NCBI GenBank assembly: GCA_958510825.1
Contig: OY294048.1
Span: 21,469,589 to 21,533,588 of the forward strand
Direction: 5' to 3'
From: Brachypterus glaber
Lineage: Eukaryota > Arthropoda > Insecta > Coleoptera > Kateretidae
DNA length: 64,000 nucleotides
How positions within the stretch are numbered: position 1 is the first letter of the stretch; every line of letters begins with the position of its first letter. Below are positions 1 to 11,622 of the stretch, piece by piece. A program made the position numbers and the translations under genes. Below the pieces are notes generated by a model, which saw nothing but the letters and a program-made list of their open reading frames with translations, did not search any database and was not told the DNA's origin.

Positions 1-278
1 AGACACTCGATTAGCCACTTGTCTTAACTCAAAAGAATATTTGTCATGCTAAGTCACTGTCAAAAATGAATTCAGTTTATTAATTACTTACATATTAGTG
101 CATGTTAAGAGTACGCGGTCATTGTTGCTTTTAGAATAATTCATTTATGATTGTTCTAGATTTACATTTAAAGATAAACGTTTTCTAGGAAAAAAATAAA
201 ATAATCTAGAAGAAGAAGATTCTTTGTTCTTTGAACTGCTCATTTATTATTAAGTGGCTAATAAAGTGCATATAGTGT

Positions 279-404
279 GGAGTAGAGTTGTTACGGAGTA
301 GAGATGTTATGGAGTAGAGATGTTACGGAGTAGAGTTGTTGTGAGGTAGGGATGTTATGGAGTAGGGATGTTAGGGAGTAGAGAAATTTAGAGTAGAGAT
401 GTTT
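279..404. repeat. 16-bp tandem minisatellite, about 8 copies
   Basis: Eight successive units of the form GGAGTAGAGATGTTAT follow each other with no spacer, starting at 279, 295, 311, 327, 343, 359, 375 and 391. Units differ by a few substitutions (AGAGTTG, AGGGATG, AGAAATT). No gene signal lies nearby. Confidence 0.85.
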
Positions 405-1190
405 GTCTGCCCTAAAATCTACATTTCGTTAGATAAATGAATAAAATTTGGGCAAACATATTTATAAATATGCCTTTTTACGTAAATATAAATAACTTGT
501 CCCAAAAAATATCACAAGTATCCGTATGGCAGGAGAAATTGTAGTATATTATTTATCACGGCATTCAATCTTTAAATTTGCATAAAGTTTCGTGCTTAGT
601 AATGCTTAGTAAAGTTATGTGTACCAAAATAAAGCCAAACCTCTATAGAATCTGTGGTATTATGGATTCTTTGGCTTGAGCTGGCGGTATATCGAAAACA
701 ATCTGCAGAAAATCAAAGTAATCTCTAAAATTTTTTAAAGTAGCCATTTTTTGAACGATTTAAATTGTTAAATCGTTGATAATTATCAAAACTAAATGTT
801 ATTAAAAGAAAAAAAACCCTAGTTTTTATAAAATAAATGAAAATCTTACTTTTAAGACACATTTATGGGTGCTGAACCGGGTGTAGCTACCCAGTAGCTA
901 CATCCGTAATTAAAATGAATCAAAAATAACATGTAATATTTATTTTTTTGATTTAGACTATCGTGAAACGTTTAAATAATATAGAAAAGGGGAGTTTTAA
1001 ATAATGTAGGACTGTCTTTTTGTCTGTCTCTCTCAGTACCCACCTATTACAGTAGCGCGCCATGGCGTAGCTAGGTTTTAGGATTTGGGTCTAAGTCAAT
1101 ATTTTAGAAATTTAACTCAACATACGGTATATTTTTTTGATAAAAACAAGCTTTTTTGGTTGCCTTTAAGAATCTAGGTGAGAGGGGCTG
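405..1190. other. No gene seen; AT-rich spacer
   Basis: Stops are dense in all frames. A short hairpin (GTAGCTAC repeated, about 879-902) is the only structure I see. Confidence 0.5.
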
Positions 1191-1194
1191 CAAC

Positions 1195-1745
1195 CCTCTA
1201 GATAGGATCCCTTATAATCGATTTTTGGAAGTACCTACATGTATAAAATAATTTTTTGTTTATTTTTAATTTACACTAACCCTACAAAGTTTGTTTTTTT
1301 TTTGTTCTCAAACCCTGCAATTTTGCCTTAAATTGTATTTTTCTGAAAAATAGTTAATCTTATGTCATTACAAGAGTACTGTTTTATGTATTTTTCATTG
1401 TATTTACCTTAGGAATACTATTCTAATAAAAAAAACACAAAAAAGTTAACCCATCGAAAAGTTTGGGGCAAAAAAGTCATAAGCCCCCCCTATTTCGGAC
1501 GCCCCTGTTGAAAATAAACACATGCAAATACCATTGACTGATAGGCCTTATTAAGGATACATCACATGCAAATCTCGTTGGTACACCACAAAGAGTTTCT
1601 GAGTTATTGAATAAAAATTGAATTTTTGGAACCCCTTTTGAAAGGGATAGATCTCTTCCGACTCGGTTTTGGTCATATGTTTATAGAAATCACTCCTTAA
1701 AAGGATTGTAGCTCTTTCAAAATTATCTTGTTTATTTGGCGGTTA
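1195..1745 (-). repeat. Family A inverted-repeat element, partial copy (A1)
   Basis: This stretch matches, in reverse orientation, the arm of the palindromic family A seen best at 5801-6492, 22856-24991 and 47787-48361. Shared landmarks are the motifs around TACAAGAGTACTG, CCTTAGGAATACTATTC, the C-run before TTTCGGACGCCCC, the block GGCCTTATTAAGGATAC, and the end CATATGTTTATAGAAATCACTCC. Only one arm is present and no terminal CAGGG end is seen. It has no coding capacity. Confidence 0.65.
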
Positions 1746-1995
1746 AACTGTTTTTACATAAAGTTGCCAATAATATTTGTTGTTTTGATTATTCTTTTTA
1801 GGATAAATACGAATATGTATTAATAAAAGCAATTATATAGATCACTCATTTTACATTCAAAAAATGTCTGATAGCCCCTTTATGCACTTAAAAATTAAAG
1901 AAAAAAAACGAATTTGTGTTTTTATTTAAAAATAAAATATTTTTTATCAATTACAAGGATAAAATAGTTTTGGACACTTTTTTGGTCCGACATAG

Positions 1996-2036
1996 TGCGC
2001 CGTCGCGACGGCGACGCGTCGCGTCGCCGAAATGTG
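1996..2036. other. CpG-dense block in AT-rich DNA
   Basis: About 40 bases built from CGTCGCGACGG and GCGTCGCG-type words, with close to a dozen CpG steps, in surroundings that are about 70% AT. It borders the left arm of inverted-repeat family S and may be that element's terminal sequence. Confidence 0.5.
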
Positions 2037-3560
2037 CACTTTAGTTTAGCCGAAATCTGTTTTAGAAAAAAATAACATACATACGATTTCCTTTAGTTTT
2101 GAGAAGAAATTTGCCACCTCGCTTTCCCTGCGGAAATGCCCTGTTACTAAATTGTGACCCTTTGAATAGCCAAAATTTGCTATAGAAAAAAATGGGTGTT
2201 TTTTTAGATTTTAGAAGTAATTTACCACCTTACGTTCCATGCGAAAATGCACCGTTACCAACTTGTGCATTTAGATTAGTCAAAATATCTTAAGAAAAAA
2301 TTCGAAATATATACCCTATTTAATTTCATTGTTAGTAACTAAAAAAGTTACTAGGTTTAGTTTAGCTTTGTAAGTAGATCTTCTGGTGGAAAACGTCATT
2401 TTGCGTAAATTTGAAGTATCGTATGAATATAGGTTATATTTTTATATCTTTCAGATAGATAGAATAAACATTTTTTGAAATTTTTTTATAACTATTAATA
2501 AAAATATATTAAAATGTATGTTCTGAGGTTTTGCCCAAATATAACAAAGAAAAGGGGTAAAAATTTTACAAAAGTATTTTAAAGCATGATTGGAAAATAC
2601 CTTAGAAATCTATATATGCTGTTAAATATCCACCACAATTTATTATTACTTATGTATTACTTATTTATTGTACACTTATTTATTTTCCCACTAAATTTTA
2701 TCACTTTGTCTGCTTATATAAAATTGATGAAAGCATTTAAAAAAAAAAAAAATACGAAATTTTATTTCTGACATTGGCAAGAGAAAAATCATTTTGAAAA
2801 ACTTCAAAATTTATACCATGATTGCAACCTTAGCCAAAACAACTAATATTAGTACCAACTATAAAAATCAAAAGTACCAAATAGTTACTAATAATAAAAT
2901 GAAATAGAGTATAGATGATTTTCAATACTTTCAAGAGCAATTTATCGCTTTTTATCCTAAAAGTAAGCGGAAGTTTGTAATTATTAGTTGGTTTACGTCA
3001 ACGTTGGTTTATGTTGGTTTGTGTTGGTTTGGTGTTTTTTTTAATGGGGGCGTGTTTATTTTAACGTTGGTTTTGCGCCTGTTTATTATTTTAGCTTTCT
3101 TGACATTCTCCGGAGAATGTCGACATTTCCCAGATTTCGGTAACATATACAATATTATTCAATTTAGAAGAGAGTTGGGCTTAGCCAGGACGACAATTTA
3201 ATTTGAACTTAGAAGGTGATCTTAATAAGTGGTGCATTGAAAAGTAGTGACATTCGCCTGTATATTAATTTTTTCGTTACAAATTTTTACTAATCTAAAT
3301 ACAGAATTTGGCAATGGCGCATTTCTGCCACGAACGTAAGACTGCAAATTTGTTCTTGGAAGTAAGTGACCTGTATACTAATATTTTTTACAGCAGATTT
3401 TGGCTAATCTAAAGTGCGCAATTTGGCAACAGCGCATTTCCGCAAGGAAAGCAAGGTGGCAAATTTCTTATTGGAAGTAATGGCAATTATCTGTATATTA
3501 TTTTTTTCTACAGCAGATTTCGGCTTATCTAAAGTCTACGATTTGACAACATCGCATTTT
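2030..3560. repeat. Inverted-repeat element S with ~120-bp subrepeats in each arm
   Basis: The left arm (about 2030-2330) carries diverged units containing GCCGAAATCTG and TTTGCCACCTCGCTTTCC. The right arm (about 3285-3560) carries the same units reversed, with CAGATTTTGGCT and GGAAAGCAAGGTGGCAAA. Each arm has about 2.5 units of roughly 118-120 bp, and a further solo piece (GCAGATTTCGGCTAA) lies near 3773. The centre (2340-3280) is AT-rich and has only random short ORFs. It is probably a non-autonomous DNA element; exact ends are uncertain. Confidence 0.6.
2985..3040. repeat. Short GTTGGTTT tandem repeat
   Basis: Imperfect 10-11-bp units GTTGGTTTAT / GTTGGTTTGT repeat about five times inside the centre of element S. 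Confidence 0.6.
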
Positions 3561-3967
3561 TTCTAAATAATATAAAAAATTAAATAATATTAGTGTAAAA
3601 ATCGTTAAAATACGTACATTTAACTACAAAAAGGTAAAATTGTACTGTAAAACTACCAAAAATTCCAAAAAAATAATAAAAAATATCGAAAACGGGGCAT
3701 TTTCGGAAAAAAAAGGTAATTTTCGACATCAGGGTGGTCAAAGAAAAACATAAAAATATATTTTTTTAATGTAGCAGATTTCGGCTAAACTTTTTTGATA
3801 AATATTGTTTTTTTTTTGTATGGAAGTTATGTCTCTCACAGTATTATTGGCAATGCTAAAAATATTATTTTCTGAATGAATATTTTATTCTTAATGTGGT
3901 TTAATCATTAATGATTAAAATGCATTTGACAACGCCAGGAACAGTTAAAATTTACAACAACAAACAA

Positions 3968-4687
3968 CCCTAGTAGAAATTTAACGTTAGAACAACGTTT
4001 TTCGAATGTTAGAAAACTGTATAAAAGTACGTTATAAAATATGTGTAAATGTACCGCTTTTTAATGTTAGAATCAAACGTTAGTTACAAACGTTAATTTA
4101 ACGTTACATTTATTTTTAAAATAGCCATCTTTTTAGGTGGCCCTAAATATTTTTCGTGTAATATGCTGTTACATTTCGATAAATACGTTTACCTCTCAGA
4201 AAAACTTTATATTTAGTAGGTTAATATTTATTTATACATTTAGAATCTTAAAATATTTTTTCAATTTTAGTACAGCGTTGCCAGACTTAATATAATTTTG
4301 ACTATTGGCGGATATTTTTTTAAACTTATAGAAATAATAAATAATTATCAAACCTAGGCACATAGCTGTCTGAAATAAGTATTTTCTACTATAGCCTACG
4401 TATTAATAATGGAATTTTAAAAAATATTCAAAGTTAGAATAAGGTTAGAAAAAGGTTAGAATTTAGTAGGGAAACTAAGGTTAGATTTATGTATTTTATA
4501 ACGTATTTTTCAAACTTTAGTTTTCAAGGTTAGATTTATATATTTTATAACGTTTTTGTCAAACGTTAGTTTTTAAGGTTAGATTTATATATATTATAAC
4601 GTTTTTGTATAACGTTTGAGACTAAACATAAAAATATCACTAATCTAATGTTATGTTAAGTTAGATTGATGTACTTTTCTACCAGGG
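3968..4687. repeat. TIR element T, about 720 bp
   Basis: The ends are inverted: CCCTAGTAGAAA at 3968 against TTTCTACCAGGG at 4676-4687. The interior is rich in AACGTTAG words on both strands and includes a 49-bp tandem array. No transposase is visible and no clear target duplication is seen. It resembles a MITE. Confidence 0.6.
4477..4625. repeat. 49-bp tandem repeat, 3 units
   Basis: Units starting AAGGTTAGATTTAT begin at 4477, 4526 and 4575. They continue through TATTTTATAACGTTTTTGTC and end at about 4625. Confidence 0.8.
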
Positions 4688-5798
4688 AAGGGTTACCTCG
4701 ATTAATCTTGGGTTAAGTATGTTGATTGCTGTAGTTCAACTAGGTAGTAAAAAAAATCTTTGATTTAAAGAAACTATTTAATATGAACTTACAGAAGTCA
4801 CGATTAGATTATAAAACATATTTCTAGGCTAGTTGAAATCTAAATGTAAGGATTTTCAAGTTTTTTAATCAAATAGCTTTCTTTTATTTAAATCACTTTA
4901 TTCGTCAAAAATCAATCTGCTTAAAAAACCTGTAGCAAACTACACGCGCAATCTTTTTTGCATAAGTATTGTTCAATGAACAATGTTCAGACAGGTGCAT
5001 CAAGGTACATAACATGTAATTTGGCAACGTTTACAAACCTAATGAAAATTTTCTATTTAATTAAACAAATGTAATTAGGTATTTTAAAAACATTTGTGCA
5101 TACACGTGTATATGTATGTGTATTACACAATGTGTGCATCCCTACTGAATATTTCAGGTTTTAGTTCAAATGGCACACTAAAAAAAAACAAATGATAGAG
5201 TTTTACTATATCCCTAAGGAAAAAATTATATCTAAAAACTCTTCAAATGATCTTAAAATGATCTTAAAAAACTCTTTAGAATATTGGAAGAGCATTTTAA
5301 GATCAATGGAAGAGTTTTGAGAGATCATTGCAAGATTATTTGTTTTTATTTCAAAATAAGAAATTTGCGATGTTGCCAAAGCATTTTAATAGGATTTTCC
5401 ACTAGCAGTTTTCCGATGTTCAATACGAATATTGTAAGTATTCTAATAGGGTAGCATAAATGATGGAAAGGTCACCTACATCTATCAAGTCCAACCAACA
5501 AAAATTAAAACGCTATTATAGATATTTATTTTATATTCTGTATCAGGAGAATAGGAAAACGCCATATACGTGTTTATTAAATGACATGCCAATACTCTTT
5601 AAATGATCTAATTAACAGGGGAGCAGATACTGTAGCTTCAAAACAAACATATTCCATAGGCGCGAGCTACATAAATAAACTTGAGAAATATATTTATATA
5701 TCCAGTGCAAAATATTGAATTTTATTTTATTTTAAGATTTTCGATAATGAAAACCATTTGCTTTAAAGGGGTTTTTCTTAAAAATAATGTTTTTTTTA
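4688..5798. other. No gene seen; AT-rich spacer
   Basis: Every frame has frequent stops. A CA/TG-rich patch lies at 5097-5137, and a run of AAACTCTT / GATCTTAAAA words with inverted partners at about 5230-5330 could be an old MITE. I see nothing further. Confidence 0.45.
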
Positions 5799-5800
5799 TA

Positions 5801-6492
5801 CAGGGTGTTTACTAAGTATGGTACGTAAATTCATGGTGTAATTCCTTGCCCAAAAATAAGAAAAACAGTTCCTATAAACATATGTCCTAAAACGACTAGT
5901 AAGGGAGCTACGCCCTTCAAAAGGGGTTCCAAAAATTTCATTTTTATTTAATAACTCAGAAACCCTTTGTGTTATAGCAACTAGATTTTGCATGTTTTTT
6001 CTAATTCTACCAGCCAATGGTATTTTTACGTAGTTACTTTAATCAGGGAGGTCCGAGATGGGGGGGGGGTGGCTTAATACTTTTTTGCCAGAAACTTTTT
6101 GCCGATTTTTTTTGTAAATATATTATCAGAATAGGATTCCTCAGGTAAAGACACATTAAAAAGGTACTCTCGTTGTAATACCGTAGCGACAAACCGTTTT
6201 CAAGAAAAGTTCATTTGAAGGTGAAGCTTCACGTTTCGAGGACAAAAAAATAAATACTAAAATGTTGAAAACCAAGCATTTTAATGATGGGAGGTGGTTC
6301 TACATCAAAAACTAAGAAAAAAGTTTCTATACATGTAGGTCCAAAAATCGCTTTTAAAGCTACCATGGCCCTTTAAAAATGGAGTATTTTTAGGAGACCA
6401 TAACTCCCTTAGGATAGATTTATGGAAGTACCTGTATCTGAAGACAACATTAGCGATTCCTTAAAAATTAGCAAAGATATGGTTGATTAACC
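5801..6492 (+). repeat. Family A inverted-repeat element, left arm (A2), runs into the gap
   Basis: It begins CAGGGTGTTTACTAAG after a TA dinucleotide, the same terminus type as copy A5 (47787). It then follows the family A arm: CCTATAAACATATGTCC, the G-run before TGGCTTAATAC, GATTCCTCAGG, CCGTTTTCAAG, and the near-palindromic centre with GCTACCATGGCCC. The copy ends at the run of Ns at 6493, so the other half is either inside the gap or missing. Confidence 0.7.
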
Positions 6493-6692
6493 NNNNNNNN
6501 NNNNNNNNNNNNNNNNNNNNNNNNNNNNNNNNNNNNNNNNNNNNNNNNNNNNNNNNNNNNNNNNNNNNNNNNNNNNNNNNNNNNNNNNNNNNNNNNNNNN
6601 NNNNNNNNNNNNNNNNNNNNNNNNNNNNNNNNNNNNNNNNNNNNNNNNNNNNNNNNNNNNNNNNNNNNNNNNNNNNNNNNNNNNNNNNNNNN
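6493..6692. other. Assembly gap of exactly 200 Ns
   Basis: Two hundred consecutive Ns, a conventional size for a gap of unknown length. It lies between a half-palindrome (A2) and a tandem repeat, both of which hinder assembly. Confidence 0.98.
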
Positions 6693-7260
6693 CTATATAA
6701 AGGGTTTTAAGGTAGAAGAAATTGAATCTGATAACATTTTTTTTCTAATTTCACCCCCACAGTGGCAAAGGGGTAAATATTTTTTAAATGTTTTCAATAT
6801 TTTCGTCAAAATTGATATATAGAGGTTTTTGGGGTTGACGAAACTAAATCTGACAATAAAATTTTTCTAATTTTAATGTTGGAGTTTTTGATGTTGCTAA
6901 AAGTAAATCTGGTAATAAAAAAAATCTAACTCCACCCCATAAATAAGAGGTGGGTGGTAGTTTTTTTGAAAATTGATAAAAATTTTCTAATACCACTCCC
7001 TGAGGGTCGGGGGTAAATATTTTTTAAATGTTTTTTCAATATTTTCGTCAAAATTGGTATATAGAGGTTTTTGGGGTTGACGAAACTAAATCTGATAATA
7101 AAATTTTTCTAATTTTAATGTTGGAGTTTTTGATGTTGCTAAAAGTAAATCTGGTAATAAAAAAAATCTAACTCCACCCCATAAATAAGAGGTGTGTGGT
7201 AGTTTTTTTGAAAATTGATATATTGGGGTTTTTGTAGTCTAGTGAATCTAATAATAAAAA
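6693..7260. repeat. 240-bp tandem repeat next to the gap
   Basis: GGGTAAATATTTTTTAAATG occurs at 6771 and again at 7011, and the following bases through ATAAGAGGTGGGTGGTAG are nearly identical, giving a 240-bp period over two units. A partial diverged unit (ATCTGATAACA, TCACCCCCACAG) lies between the gap and 6771. A short related fragment (ATCTGATAAATAA, CTAACTCCACCCC) occurs at 55506-55580. The array probably continues into the unsequenced gap. Confidence 0.8.
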
Positions 7261-7912
7261 ATCCATTTCACACGCGGAGGTAAAAAATGGGAAGCTTTTT
7301 TACTAGGCTGTGTATATTTAGGGTAATTCCAGCAAATCCTGACATGGCTGGCTTAAAATAAAATACAGATTATTATTAGCATTTATAGCCATAATGGTAG
7401 CTTATGAAATGAATTTTCTGGTAGTAGCAATTTCATAGTCATCAAGGTGGCTGTTTCTTAAATAATTACAGTTTTATTTAGCGGTACGTGGTGCGTAGAC
7501 AATTCACTCCATATTTGGCGTCAATTACCAGCGCAAAAACTGTGGTTTAAACTGTGTTTCTTTGAAACTAACTATTTTTGTATTATAGATTATTTTATAT
7601 ATTTTCGTTGACTATACATTTTAGACGGTAAGTATATGATTTATTATTTTTTTTTCTTGAAATTCTAAAAATCATCAAAAAATTGTAACGTAAGCAACAA
7701 AAAAGTATATTTTTTTGTTTTTTGACTTAATTTTTTACTTAATACTCTTCTACTTTTAGATTATCTTAATTTAGTGTAATTTTTACTTAATTGTGTAATT
7801 ATTTTATTTTATTTAATTTTTTATTCTCTAAAAAAAAAGTTTTAACTTTGTAACGTAAGCAACGCGTAATATTAAGGATCGCCTATTACTTTATTGTTAT
7901 ATTTTATTGTTA

Positions 7913-8220
7913 AATATGAAGGCTAACGCACTATGGTCCGAATTATAAAAAAAGGTCAAAACTTTTTTTTGTGTGTTATAGTATTTTTCATGTCTGCTTG
8001 AGTATGGCAACATCAAAATTAAGATGATTTACCGCACAGTGGTCATAACATAGTTTTTTACATTTTTAAGCATGTTGTACCCCAGAGTTCAATAAAATTA
8101 TTTAAAAATGAAGACTAACGCACTATGGTCCGAATTAGAAAAAAGTGGTCAAAACTTTTTTTTTGTGTGTTATAGCATTTTTCATGTCTGCTTAGGTACG
8201 ACAGTAAATTAAGATGATTT
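7913..8220 (+). repeat. Direct repeat pair inside element G
   Basis: A ~118-bp segment with GCTAACGCACTATGGTCCGA, then GTGTGTTATAG and CATGTCTGCTT, occurs at 7919-8031 and again at 8109-8220 with few changes. The period is about 190 bp. Confidence 0.8.
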
Positions 8221-8236
8221 AGCCAAAATCTAAAAA

Positions 8237-8680
8237 CACTTCTGCGCATAAATATTTTCACCAAACACTACTGCGCATGCTCTATTTGTAATTGTTTGCT
8301 AGAATACTTTTGAGCATTTGTATGTACTATTAAATTCTTCTGCGCATAAATCTGTTCTACCAAAACTTCTGCGCATGGTATATTTATATCATTTTTCCAG
8401 AATACTTTTGGGCATTCGTATGTACTATTAAACACTTCTGCGCATAAATCTGTTCTACCAAAACCTTCTGCACATGGTATATTTATATCATTTTTCCAGA
8501 ATACTTTTGGGCATTCCTATGTACTATTAAACACTTCTGCGCATAAATATATCCTACCAACCCCTACTGCACATGGAATATTTGTATATGTTTGCCAGAA
8601 TACTTTTGGGCATTCGCATGTATTATCAAACACTTCTGCGCATATTTGTGTTTGCCTGAGCAGTACTGCGCATGCGGAAA
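8237..8680 (+). repeat. 98-99-bp minisatellite with TGCGCAT words, 4.5 units
   Basis: Units begin CACTTCTGCGCATAAAT at 8237, 8335, 8433, 8532 and 8631. Each holds two TGCGCAT or TGCACAT words and a third relaxed word (GGGCATTC). The first and last units contain the near-palindrome TGCGCATGC (about 8272 and 8667), the core recognised by NRF-1/Ewg-type factors; any binding is inference. The short ORF across it is produced by the repeat. Confidence 0.8.
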
Positions 8681-9223
8681 TAAAACAAACTCAAATTTAC
8701 CTCAACTATACCGAATATACCCGAACATAAACAAAAATAACTCGATTATAACGAAATATACCCGTAAAATCCAAAAAAACATGTATAAGCTTGTTTAAAG
8801 GCTTTAGACCGCTTTATCTCAAAGCCCTTAGCTAATTTATTCTTTAAATTCCTTTATAATGAGGGCCCCATGCTATGAAATCATCAACGAGCCTTTCTAA
8901 TAAACTAATACAAGGTCCTTACTTTCATAATTAATAAAATAAATATAAATAATAAGTTTCCAGCGAGGGGTCCCTAATAAACTTCGGGTGGGGCCCGGGC
9001 CGCTTTTACGGCCCAGCGACCTTGCCAGTCTGCCGTTAAGTCGAAGTACGCTCTCGGATTAGTAAAACATTATAAACATACTTTTAATGTAACGTAAGCA
9101 ACGAATTTCCTTGTAACGTAAGCAATGGATATTTCATTTTTTAATACATAATTCAGAAATTTATTTAGATTTAAAACATTATAGCCTGACTTCTAAAACA
9201 TTCTCAAATCCACATTTAGTTCC

Positions 9224-9252
9224 AAAAAATATATATATATATATATATATTT
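9224..9252. repeat. (AT)n microsatellite
   Basis: An uninterrupted AT alternation about 24 bases long within element G. Confidence 0.9.
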
Positions 9253-9523
9253 TTGAATAGAACAGAAATTTAAAGATTTATGTACCTAAGTCAAAATCTA
9301 TGTCAGAAAATGTAACGAAAGCAACGCTACATAAAATTATAAATTTCTCACAAATTAAACTTATTATACTAATTTTAAATATATGTTTTGTTACTTTCTT
9401 ATTTACTGAAAATTAATATTGTATTTAAATATTATGTGTTTTAATATAACTGATAAATTTATACATTTAAAAGTTAAAATATGAGTAAAAATGTAACGTA
9501 AGCAACGCTGGAATTACCCTTTA

Positions 9524-10482
9524 TATTTTTACAATCTCTAACTATAAAAATTAATTATTATAAACTGTATTTTGTGCTATTTTATGATGATTTTACCTAC
9601 TTTTTTCGTACCTCGACAAAAACTTTAATTCTCAAGTATAATTTCGCGCACTAAAGTTTATTTTTTTTTAAGGTATATTTTTTTAAATTTGCCGCTAAAT
9701 ACTCCACAAAGTCCGATTTACACTGACGCATGTGGCTTGTTATGAATATCAACATAACCAAAATTTATAATTTTTGTTTACTTACTTTGTTTTTATGATA
9801 TTTTGATGTAAAAAAAGAGAATTAATAAAGCTGTTGCTAAAAACACTTTTGTATTCCTGTAGAAACAAAATTTGCTTATAACATCGCTTTTATTTCAATA
9901 ATATAGAGGAATAAACCATTGGTTTGTTCTCGTTAATGGCACGTAAACGTTTCACGGTTATGTAAATTGGGCCTAGTAATTTCGCTTAAGACGCATGCGT
10001 ATCCTACGTTGCTATGGTAATTTCGAGATTGTTTACAAGCGGGAAGGTTTAAAATTACTATACCTTAAAAAAATAAACTTTAGATACATAAATAACTAAC
10101 AATAATATTATTATAATTTATAGCTTGACATATAAAGCAACTAAAATTCAAATAAGACTTTTTCGTTAAGATGTCAAATGAGCATAGTTTCCGGGTATCA
10201 AAGTTTTCAACTGTGGTAAGCTTCAGACTAGTCAAATTAGCCCAGTTTACGGCTTTCACAAAAACTCTCAGTGTTAAACTTCTCGTGTTGCTTGACTTAA
10301 TAGCCAATAAAGTAACATTTCGATTAGCGTGAAGGTTTAACTTGAATATTGGCTTATTGTTTTATAGGGCCGATCATAGCCTTAATGGTGATATTTATTT
10401 ATAAGTTTAAGTGTATAAGAATATAAAATCCAATTTTTGGATGGGTTCAAACACTTCAACCAAGCTTCAAAACCTTAATATA
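9524..10482. other. No gene seen
   Basis: AT-rich sequence with a few GC-richer words (GACGCATGCGTATCC near 9991). No splice-bounded open frame or repeat family is recognised. Confidence 0.45.
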
Positions 10483-11198
10483 CAGAGCGGTCCAAAAGTC
10501 ACCCCCCCCCCTCTTAACTTTTGAACGAGTTTAGATATCGACTTCAAATTTAGAACTCTTAAATAAGATAACTTAAACTATCTTTAAGCATATATTTGAT
10601 ACTTTTAGCTCTTAAAATGTGGGCAGGGGGGCATGGGGCGACATTTTTTTAAATGGAAAGGTGGGTCGTGTGATACATCATTTTAAAGCTTATAAAATTC
10701 TCCATTTAACTGTATATTTTTTATTTTTTTTAAACATTTTTTTGGTTTAAAATAGGGCTGAAAATGGGTATTTTTGTCAAAATTTCTCTAAAAAATCCAA
10801 ACAATTTTTTAAAAATGCCTAATTTCATAATGAAAAAAAGTAAATTATACTTTTAAACTAATTTTAGTTGACATAAATAAAAATTAACAAAAAAAAAACT
10901 TAATTTTTTTTTTTAAAAAACTGAAAAGTCAAAACCTTAAAAAACATGTTTAAAATTTTTAAAAATGTATGGTTATATAGAGAATTTTAAAGGCTTTAAA
11001 ATGATGTATCACACGACCCCCCTTTCCATTTAAAAAAAATTCCCCCCATGCCCCCGTGCTCACATTTTAAGAGATAAAAGTATCAAATATATGCTTAAAG
11101 ATAGTTTAAGTTGTCTTATTTAAGAGTTCTAAATTTGAAATCGATATCTCAACTCGTTCAAAAGTTGAGAGGGGGGGGGTGACTTTTGGACCGCACTG
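10483..11198. mobile_element. Family C palindromic TIR element, full copy (C1)
   Basis: A TA on each side (10481-10482, 11199-11200) flanks CAGAGCGGTCCAAAAGTCAC on the left and GTGACTTTTGGACCGCACTG on the right. The inverted arms run most of the 716-bp length, through AACTTAAACTATCTTT, GATACTTTTAGCTCTTAAAA and a GGGGGGCATGGG block. There are C and G homopolymer runs just inside each end. TA duplications and lack of coding sequence suggest a Tc1/mariner-type MITE. The opposed short ORFs in it are shadows of the palindrome. Confidence 0.8.
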
Positions 11199-11622
11199 TA
11201 TACTTTAATATTTTAATACTACAATGCAAAAAGCTAACGGAGCACAATAGGGAGGAACGAAAAACAAAAAAAAAAAAGAATTTCAAAACGCCTGATAGCA
11301 CAAAAGTTACTACTTGTATTAACAAATGTCCCACCAAAATTTGGGCCCCGAAATATTTCATCTTCCTTTGCCAGTTTTTGCTTGAGGTTAAAAAAGCATA
11401 TGTGCAAATCACTAATATTTTAAAATTAATATATATTTTTCCTAGAGTATAAGAGTGGCCCAATTTTGTTTTGCTTTAAATAATTTTCTTAGGCATTAGG
11501 GAACCTAGAAAATAAAAAAGTAAAAAACGCATATAAAATGTGTGTCCCCTAATGCCCCTTATGGGCCTTTAACAAGGGTCGTACTTTAGGGGCTTTTTAA
11601 AAAGAAGGTGATAAAATTGTTT
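11199..11622. other. No gene seen
   Basis: A-rich spacer between C1 and the SINE-1 fragment, with no recognised repeat. Confidence 0.4.

Larger units (their letters stand above)
7321..9519. mobile_element. TIR element G, 2,199 bp, with subterminal repeats
   Basis: The ends are a perfect 13-bp inverted pair, GGGTAATTCCAGC (7321-7333) and GCTGGAATTACCC (9507-9519). They are flanked by TTTA on both sides (7317-7320, 9520-9523), a possible 4-bp target duplication. The 16-mer TGTAACGTAAGCAACG recurs near 7684, 7849, 9088, 9112, 9311 (one change) and 9492, mostly toward the ends, as subterminal transposase-binding repeats often do. The interior holds a duplicated ~118-bp segment and a 99-bp minisatellite. 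No transposase is recognisable, so it looks non-autonomous. The superfamily is not assigned. Confidence 0.7.

Noticed and set aside
2586..3201. Hydrophobic short ORFs
   Set aside because: Chance ORFs in the T-rich centre of element S; no family resemblance or gene signals.
6483..6710. Open frame of 75 codons
   Set aside because: Nearly all of it is the run of Ns; it is not a gene.
8237..8680. CRISPR-like array
   Set aside because: The units are continuous 99-bp tandem copies with no unique spacers, in a eukaryotic context.
10483..11463. Opposed ORFs of 88 and 101 codons at the C1 right end
   Set aside because: They arise from homopolymer runs and the mirror symmetry of the palindrome; no motif.
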